Assembly: GCA_029938745.1 (NCBI GenBank)
Contig: JAOZUJ010000051.1
Coordinates: 1-7,075 of the forward strand
Direction of reading: 5' to 3'
From: Candidatus Moraniibacteriota bacterium
GTDB lineage: Bacteria; Patescibacteriota; Minisyncoccia; Moranbacterales; GCA-2747515
Length of the DNA: 7,075 nucleotides
Both the position numbers and the translations under genes were made by a program. Positions 1 to 5,516 of this stretch are shown here, in pieces. Within the stretch, counting starts at the first letter, position 1; every line of letters starts with the position of its first letter. The notes below the pieces were generated by a model, which saw nothing but the letters and a program-made list of their open reading frames with translations, made no database searches and was not told the DNA's origin.

Positions 1-879
1 AAAGACACTGTTGCGAAAGATGATGCTTCTGATGAATTATCATTAGATGATGAGCCAAATAATGTTGTAGATGACGGTGATCTAACGGGTGTTGATGAGG
101 ATTTGTTTAGTGCTGATACCAATGATGAAGGTGTAACAGATGAGTCTGGTACAGAAAATGTGCAAGAAAATGATGGAGAGGCATCTGATGAAGATGGCGT
201 GACAAAAAGTGGCGCAAGTGAGGATATTGAGGATGAATTGGAAGGTGCACTTGATGATCTTTTTGGTAATACTGATACGACAGAAGAGGTAGAACATATA
301 GGAGATGATAGTAGTGAAAATGAACAAAATAAGGAAGTTGTAGTCATAGAAGGTTTGGAGGAATTAAGTGATGTGGAGCGTAGTACGATAGAACAAATGT
401 TTGTTGGTAAAAAACAATTATTTGAACAATTAGATAAGAATGATACTGATAAAGTTTCGGAATTTTGGATAGATATTGCGAGGGAAATAAAGGAGGAATC
501 TGCAGCAAATGATGTACGTACCACGGAGCTTGTAAATATTATAAAGAGAAATTTTGGAGAAAATGTTGTTGATAGTGTGCAGAATGAAACCTCAAATATA
601 GAGGAAAATGAAGAAGTTGATCGTATTGGTATCATGGAAGAAAGATTAGGTATAAATGTATTAAAAGAAATTATTTTATATACGCGTGCAGTTTATGATG
701 AGGTAGAAGAAGGATATGATTGGAGTGAATATGATGATATGGAGAAAGAAGAAATTATTTCTGATTCAATGGAGGTTGTTATAACAAATTCAGTAAAAAT
801 GGCAGATGCGGAGTATGCACAAGCAGATTTTACAAAAAAAGATTCAATGGAAATTTTTCGACAAATATTTATAAAATAA
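1..879 (+). CDS. Highly acidic protein of unknown function, 5'-truncated by the window edge
   Basis: Frame 1 is open from the first base to TAA at 877-879, giving 292 visible residues. No in-frame ATG occurs in the first 300 bases. The TTG at 103 lies inside sequence of the same acidic character, so I think the true start is upstream of the window. Residues 1-112 are low complexity, with about 43 Asp or Glu and very few Lys or Arg, and are presumably disordered. Residues from about 113 to 292 look like a folded, mostly helical domain; recognisable stretches are EGLEELSDVERSTIEQMF and, later, ERLGINVLKEIILYTRAVYD. There is no membrane segment in the visible part, no cysteine and no catalytic motif I recognise. 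It ends four bases before the next gene, so the two are probably co-transcribed and translationally coupled. Family unknown. By context it may be a soluble partner of the large membrane protein that follows; this is inference only. Confidence 0.85.
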   Translation, partial: KDTVAKDDASDELSLDDEPNNVVDDGDLTGVDEDLFSADTNDEGVTDESGTENVQENDGEASDEDGVTKSGASEDIEDELEGALDDLFGNTDTTEEVEHIGDDSSENEQNKEVVVIEGLEELSDVERSTIEQMFVGKKQLFEQLDKNDTDKVSEFWIDIAREIKEESAANDVRTTELVNIIKRNFGENVVDSVQNETSNIEENEEVDRIGIMEERLGINVLKEIILYTRAVYDEVEEGYDWSEYDDMEKEEIISDSMEVVITNSVKMADAEYAQADFTKKDSMEIFRQIFIK

Positions 880-883
880 GATC

Positions 884-3800
884 ATGACTAAAGAAATGCT
901 TACACCACAAGAGTTTATAAAACAAGTTGCTGATAAAAGACTTTGTGATTTGGAAGAAAATATTGGCAAAACTGTGCAAGGTCAAGAAAAAACAACCGCA
1001 AAAAAAGAAAATAAAAATAGTGTTGAGCAGGATTATGTTACACAAATTTTATCACCACAAGTCAAAAAAGAATACTTGGCGAGTTTTACAAATTTATCAC
1101 CAGAACAAGTAAAAAAGAAATCCGAGTTTTTTGATAAAAAAATTGAATCAATTACAAAAAAGATACAAAAAGAAGAACAAAAAAATGGTAAAATTGATGA
1201 TGTGAATAGTTTTGCAATGACTGTTTTGTCAAAAGGACCAATTTATAGTAAAATAAACAAAGCTGTTAATAAAGTAGAAAATAAAAATAAAGATATGAAT
1301 TTTGATAATCCAAATATCAATAAGCGTGACGCAGATATAAATAAAGCAGATACTAAATCAGTTACTCCAGAAGAAATATTCAACAATTCATCAGCAGATG
1401 AGTTACGTGATTTAATTAAAGAAAGTCAATCTGGGCAAATAGATAAAAATGTATCAGAAATCAATGAAGAATTAGAAGATGTGCAAAGTCGTATTTCAAA
1501 TATGGAAAGTGCTTTAAAGTCACCAACAACTCATGTAGATGATAAGGGAGCAACAACTCAAGCAGATGTTGATAAACTTAAAAAAAGAATGCAAGAGTTG
1601 CAAACACAAGAACAAAAAATGAAAAATGCTAAAGATATTTCTCAATACATTGAAAATAATAAGATTACAAATTTAGAAAGTCGTAAAAAAGAGTTAAATC
1701 AAATGCAAGAAGAACTAAAACATCTCAATGACAGAGTTCAAGAAGGACAAAATTATGAAAGCAAAAGTTCTTATGCAGCAGATGATTTATCAGCAGGTAA
1801 AGATGATGCACTAATTAAAAAAAGAGATGCACTTGCAAAAGATGTAGACATTTTAGGTAAAATGATTGCGCAAGGTGAAAAAATACAAGAAGTTTTAGGC
1901 GTGCAAGATGAAGAAGGCATTTCAAAACCATCAAGTGCTACTGCGCGTGAAGATGTTTTGGATAGAATGGAAGCACGTGGTGATAATGTAGATGAACATC
2001 GACAGAGACAGGGCGACGCCGCAGCAGATGGACAGCCAACACAAGAGGAAATTGATAGAGGCATTTTGGATCGTGATATACCAAATGATGGTACACAAAA
2101 TCAAGAGGGTGGCCCAGATAATAATAATGAGGATGTAGACAATATTGACGAACTTGATCCAGATGCAGTTGAGCCAGTTGAAGGCGGTCCGAATCTTGAG
2201 GAGTTAAATAGCGTACTTGATAAGGCACGTGAGGATTTAGTTGTTAAAAAACGAAGAAGTGAGTCTTCTATGGATAAAATTCGCTCAGTATTGGGAATGA
2301 AGGGAGATACTGATAATATCACAGAAGAAATTCAGGGTTTTCAGGATGCGTATGATAATGCAATTGAGGTAGTTAGAGCTCAATTATTACAAGAGCAAGC
2401 GGGTGCGCCTGATGCAAGAAAGAAGGAGATTAATGCGCAATTGATGTTTATGGCAAAGGATGAGTCTGTAAAAATGCAGGAAGCAGAAACAAAAGCGCGA
2501 TTAGAAACAAAATTTGGTCAACTCGGTGATAAAATTGATGAAGTGGGTCGATGGTATAAAAATCTTAAACCTAAAACTAAGTACATGATAGCAGGGGGTT
2601 TATTTGCTGCAGGAGCTCTTACTGGTGGTGCTGGTGTAGCAGGTGGTGCTATTACGGCAGCAGCTGGAATGAAAAGACTTTTTGGTGCGGTTGCTATGGG
2701 GGTTGGTGTCGGTATGGCGGTTGAAACAAAAATGGGCACAAAAAAGAATGAAAAAGAAGCTGAACTAAGAGGGCAGTTTGAGGGGCTGACGTTAGAACAG
2801 CAGTCTAATGCAATTCAAAATATGGATCTTGAAACACAAGCTGAATTTGATAAAATAAAAACTGATCGAAGAAGAGTTAAATTTACAAAAATAGCAACAG
2901 TTGCGACATTTCTTGTTGGTGGACAAATGTTATCGTCTGCCTTTGGTGGACATGGACAAGCTGCTGATAATATTACGACTGGCGCAACACATCTCGAAAG
3001 CAGTTTGGATGCGGCTGACTCTACTGTTGATGCTGCAGTTGGAGTAGATAATAGTATGTCAGAATATATGCAGCAGGCAAAAGATTTGCCAGAGACTGAT
3101 CGAGATCGTATGGAGGCATATTTAATTGGTTTAACAAAGACTGTGACAGATAGTGGTGGCACTGTTAATACGGAATTATTGAATCAAGAAGCACAAAAAG
3201 CTTTTGAACAATATCAATTTGATGGTAAAGTGCCAACTGAGGCTGTAGGTACTGGAGTAGATGATCTTTATGATGATCCAGGCGCAAATCAAATGTCAGA
3301 ATATATGCAGCAGGCAAAAGATTTGCCAGAGACTGATCGAGATCGTATGGAGGCATATTTAATTGGTTTAACAAAGACTGTGACAGATAGTGGTGGCACT
3401 GTTAATACGGAATTATTACACCAAGAAGCTCAAAAGGCTTTTGAACAGTATCAATTTGATGGTAAGACACCAAGTATTGATGTAGATACTGAAGCAAATG
3501 ACGTATATAAATCATTTAGAGATGCCGTTGACAATGTGGAACAACAAAAAGTAGAAATGGCAGCGTGGCAAGCAGAGCATGGTGCTAATAGTGTATATGA
3601 ACCATTTGAAGAAGCTGTGAAAGCAGCTGAACAACAAAAAGCAGAACTTGCGCAATGGCAAGAAGCGCGTGGAAATGCTATTGATATTGATGCACAAACG
3701 GCAATAGATCAAAAGGATAATGTTGCAATGGAGCAATCAGTCAAAAGTGGTGCAGCAGATAATCCACTGTCACAAGGATTTAATTATATTGAAATGAATG

Positions 3801-4660
3801 CAGATAATGTTGGCACGCTTGTTGTTGAAAAGGGTAGTAGTATTGAAGGGACATTGATCAAATTTCTGGAGACAAATAGTGAAAAATTGACAGAAGGCGG
3901 AATGGGCTGGGACCCTGAAGATGCACGATGGGGCGGTGATGTTGAGAAGTGGGCAGGAGCACGTGCACATGGTCTTGCGCAAGAATTTGCAAAAGCACAT
4001 CCAGGTATTGATCTTGATACTGTACAGCCAAATACAGCACTAAATCTTGACCTTTCTAATCCTGCAGATGTAAGAGTTGACATTGATTTTGAGGGTGGTC
4101 CACGTATTATTCCAGAAGGTGGTAAAGTTGAGATTGCAACGAGTGGTGATAATGTAGAAATTCCAGTACAAAATACTGAGACACCTCTTGCACAAGCAGA
4201 AATTGATACATCAGCATCGGTTGAACAGGCTACTGTTGTTGAGGAGGGCACAACTAAAAGTACATGGGTAAATCCAGATACTGGTAGAGAATTTACGCCA
4301 GCAGGAGAGGTTGTTCCTGAACAAGTGCCATCTCTTGCAGAGGTTGATGTTATTACGGAATTAACAAAGAATCCGGAATTCAGGACTGCACTTACTACAC
4401 AAATTAAAGACATTGCAGGCGTCGAAGATATACGAAACATTGCAAATACACAAATAAGTTTATTTGAATCAAATGATGGCGGTGCAATTAATAGCAAAAT
4501 AAATGGTGTCATAAATCGAGCACAACAAGCATTTGGTGATAGTGCAGGGGCGCCACAAAATAATGCGACTGTGGGATCATATGTTACACGTATTTTTGCA
4601 CGTGCAGTACAAGAAGGAAAAGTCAAGGATATTTTTCCATCATCTGACTTTTCAGTATAA
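884..4660 (+). CDS. Large membrane-spanning coiled-coil protein with tandem repeats and a LysM-like segment, function unknown
   Basis: This is a complete 1258-residue ORF, ATG at 884 to TAA. No Shine-Dalgarno precedes it; the start is the first ATG after the upstream stop, four bases away. Layout by residue: 1-185 Lys/Gln-rich and helical; about 190-344 strongly coiled-coil; about 360-435 acidic, Asn/Gly/Pro-rich linker; about 440-560 helical and charged; hydrophobic segments at 568-596 (Gly/Ala-rich), 599-613 and 670-689; two copies of a 79-residue repeat at 725-882; two copies of a 30-residue repeat at 873-932; a possible LysM-like segment at 978-1056; and a helical C-terminal region from about 1150. 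Basic residues flank the hydrophobic segments before 568 and between 614 and 669, whereas the sequence after 689 lacks them. This predicts an inside N-terminus and an outside C-terminus. There is no N-terminal signal peptide, and the only cysteine is Cys21. I recognise no named family. Its place upstream of a type IV secretion-like ATPase suggests an envelope or surface role (inference). A phage tape-measure protein is an alternative, but no phage genes are visible. Confidence 0.93.
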   Translation: MTKEMLTPQEFIKQVADKRLCDLEENIGKTVQGQEKTTAKKENKNSVEQDYVTQILSPQVKKEYLASFTNLSPEQVKKKSEFFDKKIESITKKIQKEEQKNGKIDDVNSFAMTVLSKGPIYSKINKAVNKVENKNKDMNFDNPNINKRDADINKADTKSVTPEEIFNNSSADELRDLIKESQSGQIDKNVSEINEELEDVQSRISNMESALKSPTTHVDDKGATTQADVDKLKKRMQELQTQEQKMKNAKDISQYIENNKITNLESRKKELNQMQEELKHLNDRVQEGQNYESKSSYAADDLSAGKDDALIKKRDALAKDVDILGKMIAQGEKIQEVLGVQDEEGISKPSSATAREDVLDRMEARGDNVDEHRQRQGDAAADGQPTQEEIDRGILDRDIPNDGTQNQEGGPDNNNEDVDNIDELDPDAVEPVEGGPNLEELNSVLDKAREDLVVKKRRSESSMDKIRSVLGMKGDTDNITEEIQGFQDAYDNAIEVVRAQLLQEQAGAPDARKKEINAQLMFMAKDESVKMQEAETKARLETKFGQLGDKIDEVGRWYKNLKPKTKYMIAGGLFAAGALTGGAGVAGGAITAAAGMKRLFGAVAMGVGVGMAVETKMGTKKNEKEAELRGQFEGLTLEQQSNAIQNMDLETQAEFDKIKTDRRRVKFTKIATVATFLVGGQMLSSAFGGHGQAADNITTGATHLESSLDAADSTVDAAVGVDNSMSEYMQQAKDLPETDRDRMEAYLIGLTKTVTDSGGTVNTELLNQEAQKAFEQYQFDGKVPTEAVGTGVDDLYDDPGANQMSEYMQQAKDLPETDRDRMEAYLIGLTKTVTDSGGTVNTELLHQEAQKAFEQYQFDGKTPSIDVDTEANDVYKSFRDAVDNVEQQKVEMAAWQAEHGANSVYEPFEEAVKAAEQQKAELAQWQEARGNAIDIDAQTAIDQKDNVAMEQSVKSGAADNPLSQGFNYIEMNADNVGTLVVEKGSSIEGTLIKFLETNSEKLTEGGMGWDPEDARWGGDVEKWAGARAHGLAQEFAKAHPGIDLDTVQPNTALNLDLSNPADVRVDIDFEGGPRIIPEGGKVEIATSGDNVEIPVQNTETPLAQAEIDTSASVEQATVVEEGTTKSTWVNPDTGREFTPAGEVVPEQVPSLAEVDVITELTKNPEFRTALTTQIKDIAGVEDIRNIANTQISLFESNDGGAINSKINGVINRAQQAFGDSAGAPQNNATVGSYVTRIFARAVQEGKVKDIFPSSDFSV
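2582..2950 (+). other. Membrane-spanning region of the large protein (three hydrophobic segments)
   Basis: Residues 568-596 and 599-613 are two hydrophobic, Gly/Ala-rich stretches separated only by Lys-Arg, so they could form a hairpin or one long, partly embedded segment. A charged loop (614-669) with clustered Lys and Arg follows, then a third segment at 670-689 (IATVATFLVGGQMLSSAFGG). The regular small-residue spacing in the first stretch resembles glycine-zipper helix packing. By the positive-inside rule the loop is cytoplasmic and the roughly 570 residues after 689 are outside. The number of true membrane helices is uncertain because the second segment is short (15 residues). Confidence 0.65.
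3056..3529 (+). repeat. Tandem in-frame repeat, two copies of 237 bases (79 residues)
   Basis: Copy 1 starts at 3056 and copy 2 at 3293, each at a Met codon beginning MSEYMQQAKDLPETD. The first 125 bases (3056-3180 and 3293-3417) are identical. The next roughly 50 bases differ at about ten positions, several of them synonymous, and the rest of the unit is essentially unrelated. At protein level residues 725-782 and 804-861 differ only at one position (Asn767 versus His846). The period is a multiple of three, so copy-number change would keep the frame. The repeat lies in the predicted extracytoplasmic part of the large protein. Confidence 0.95.
3500..3679 (+). repeat. Diverged tandem repeat, two copies of about 90 bases (30 residues)
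   Basis: Residues 873-902 (3500-3589) and 903-932 (3590-3679) align without gaps. Both share a Val-Tyr near the start, an Ala-Val, an EQQK core and a Trp-Gln pair near the end. The DNA is clearly diverged, so this duplication is older than the neighbouring 237-base repeat. The pattern of charged and small residues suggests a helical stalk or hairpin unit. It lies just after the second 79-residue unit and overlaps its diverged tail. Confidence 0.8.
3815..4051 (+). other. Possible LysM-like segment with an insertion, in the large protein
   Basis: Residues about 978-1056 begin with TLVVEKGSSIEGTLIKFL and end with HPGIDLDTVQPNTALNLD. The order V-x-K-G-x-S-I, helix, then an N/H-P turn, then a P-x-x-x-L strand recalls LysM modules (VKKGDTLWxIA ... 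NP ... PGQxL). About 45 residues rich in Trp, Gly and Asp (including GMGWDPEDARWGGD) sit between the halves, which an ordinary LysM of about 45 residues lacks. If real, it would bind peptidoglycan and fits the predicted outside location. This is pattern recognition by eye, not a profile match. Confidence 0.35.
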
Positions 4661-4661
4661 T
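4634..4661 (+). promoter_or_regulatory. Possible promoter for the 4681 gene
   Basis: A perfect TATAAT (4656-4661) overlaps the TAA stop of the large gene. A weak -35-like TTTCCA (4634-4639) lies 16 bases before it. Transcription would begin near 4668 and give a leader of roughly 13 bases. In AT-rich DNA such matches arise by chance, so this is only a candidate. Confidence 0.3.
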
Positions 4662-4680
4662 TAAATTAAAATAAAAAAAT

Positions 4681-5001
4681 ATGGAAGAGACACAAGGAAC
4701 AACAAATAATATTCAAGAGACAATTGCAAAAGAATTTGGTTTTGAAGATTTGAATGACGAAAAACAAAGAGAGCTTATTGAACATATGACAGAATCAGTG
4801 ATTAAACGTGTTTTGGTGGATGCATATGCAAAATTATCTGATTCTGACAGAGAAGAATTTGAAGAAATGATGGAAAATATTGAAGAGATCGATCCAAATA
4901 GCATTGATGAATTTTTGAATGAAAAATTAACAGATTATGATGCAATTATTGCCGAAGCAATCGAAGATTTGAAAAAACACCTTGCCGAACAGGAAGCATA
5001 A
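4681..5001 (+). CDS. Small acidic helical protein, DUF5663-like
   Basis: This 106-residue ORF starts at ATG 4681, 20 bases after the previous stop, and ends at TAA 4999-5001. It has no signal peptide, membrane segment or cysteine. Residues about 15-103 read as consecutive amphipathic helices: a phenylalanine-glycine turn (EFGFEDLNDEKQRELIEH), a helix with IKRVLVDAYAKLSDSDREEF, then DEFLNEKLTDYDAIIAEAIEDL. The order of these elements resembles a short acidic family of unknown function that I recall from Patescibacteria as DUF5663; I could not check this. No Shine-Dalgarno is present. The leader is A/T-only and a perfect TATAAT lies 19 bases upstream. A soluble, cytoplasmic accessory of the downstream ATPase is plausible from position, but no biochemical role is known to me. 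Confidence 0.88.
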   Translation: MEETQGTTNNIQETIAKEFGFEDLNDEKQRELIEHMTESVIKRVLVDAYAKLSDSDREEFEEMMENIEEIDPNSIDEFLNEKLTDYDAIIAEAIEDLKKHLAEQEA

Positions 5002-5014
5002 AATATAGTATAAA
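4982..5014 (+). promoter_or_regulatory. Possible promoter for the 5028 gene
   Basis: TTGCCG (4982-4987, four of six matches to TTGACA) is followed 16 bases later by TATAGT (5004-5009), which runs into TATAAA (5009-5014). The start codon lies 13 bases after the element, which would give a very short leader. The same 11-base string TATAGTATAAA occurs before the ATPase gene, which raises its standing above a chance AT-rich match. Confidence 0.35.
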
Positions 5015-5027
5015 TAATTAGTATCGT

Positions 5028-5465
5028 ATGTCGGATCAAATATCAAGTCCAGAATCGCAAGAATCTAAGCCAGTAAGTTTAGAAAAGCGTTTTGGTGTGG
5101 AAAATAATGAAAGCAATATTGAATTTGATACAGAAAATGCATCTGAAAAATCCGTGGAAAAAGTTGCAGAAGAAGGCGTTGTAGAAAAAGATGCAACGTA
5201 TAGGGGTGTATTATCTAAAGTGCAGTCGCAAGGTGATGATGATGGTGATGTAATGCAAGATGCAAGTAAGGTACATCAGAAAATGGACAGAGAATCACAA
5301 ATTACACATTTGATTGATATCGCAATGGAAAAGGGCGTAACACACGCTGTAAAAGTTGCACAAAGAACAGAGGATTATTATGTATTAGATCAATTACATG
5401 ATCGATTATTAACAGAAGAGCTGCATGAAGCATTAGAATCGCGAGGATTTGTTAAGGAGGATTAA
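5028..5465 (+). CDS. Small conserved CPR-type protein encoded just upstream of the secretion ATPase, function unknown
   Basis: This 145-residue ORF runs from ATG 5028, 26 bases after the preceding stop, to TAA 5463-5465. Residues 1-84 are Ser/Glu/Asp-rich and probably disordered. Residues 85-142 form a compact helical region containing LIDIAMEKGVTHAVKVAQ followed by DYYVLDQLHDRL and a closing ALESRGFV. I recall proteins with this same order (LA-x-x-KG-x-x-x-A-x-x-VA, then YVLDxLHDxL, then L-x-x-x-G) encoded directly before the membrane-anchored ATPase in many CPR genomes. That is recall, not a search. There is no membrane segment, cysteine or catalytic motif. The disordered N-terminus plus small helical domain suggests an adaptor that docks on a larger partner. 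The perfect AAGGAGGA near its 3' end (5454-5461) does not serve any visible start. Confidence 0.9.
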   Translation: MSDQISSPESQESKPVSLEKRFGVENNESNIEFDTENASEKSVEKVAEEGVVEKDATYRGVLSKVQSQGDDDGDVMQDASKVHQKMDRESQITHLIDIAMEKGVTHAVKVAQRTEDYYVLDQLHDRLLTEELHEALESRGFVKED

Positions 5466-5481
5466 AATAGGCGTCTATTTT
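5464..5481 (+). terminator. Weak hairpin at the end of the 5028-5465 gene, possible terminator or attenuator
   Basis: AAAATAG (5464-5470) pairs with CTATTTT (5475-5481) around a GCGT loop, giving seven pairs of which one is G-C, and the T-run continues to 5483. It begins inside the TAA stop. The stem is weak and the T-run is mostly part of it, so termination would be partial at best. It sits between the small gene and the ATPase gene, where partial termination would lower ATPase expression. Confidence 0.25.
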
Positions 5482-5490
5482 TTGCGTATT

Positions 5491-5501
5491 TATAGTATAA
5501 A
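5491..5501 (+). promoter_or_regulatory. Possible -10-type element upstream of the ATPase gene
   Basis: TATAGTATAAA is identical to the string at 5004-5014 and ends 15 bases before ATG 5517. No credible -35 box stands at normal spacing. The leader after it is A-rich, with no Shine-Dalgarno. It could be a promoter element producing a near-leaderless transcript, or an AT-rich unstructured translation-initiation region. Confidence 0.3.
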
Positions 5502-5516
5502 AATCAAAATAAAAAC

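Noticed and set aside
103..105. TTG as the start of the first gene
   Set aside because: The frame is open to the window edge and the residues before it have the same acidic composition as those after it, so the gene almost certainly begins further left.
3056..3529. Repeat as a CRISPR or mobile element
   Set aside because: The two copies are long, in frame and contiguous within one coding sequence. There are no spacers, inverted ends or transposase.
3784..4626. 280-codon open frame on the minus strand opposite the 3' part of the large gene
   Set aside because: It lies wholly within a coherent + strand gene. Its translation is a Ser/Pro/Cys-rich sequence with no recognisable domain, and such proteins typically arise as the complement of Gly/Ala/Thr/Glu-rich coding sequence. 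I treat it as a shadow.
884..4660. Large gene as a phage tape-measure protein
   Set aside because: Coiled coils with Gly/Ala-rich hydrophobic segments fit superficially. However, no tail, capsid or chaperone genes are nearby, and the outside half with repeats and a LysM-like segment beside a secretion ATPase fits an envelope protein better. It is not fully excluded.
5454..5462. AAGGAGGAT as the ribosome binding site of the ATPase gene
   Set aside because: It lies about 55 bases before ATG 5517, with in-frame stops at 5463 and 5493. The nearest TTG (5482) opens a frame that stops after about 20 codons.
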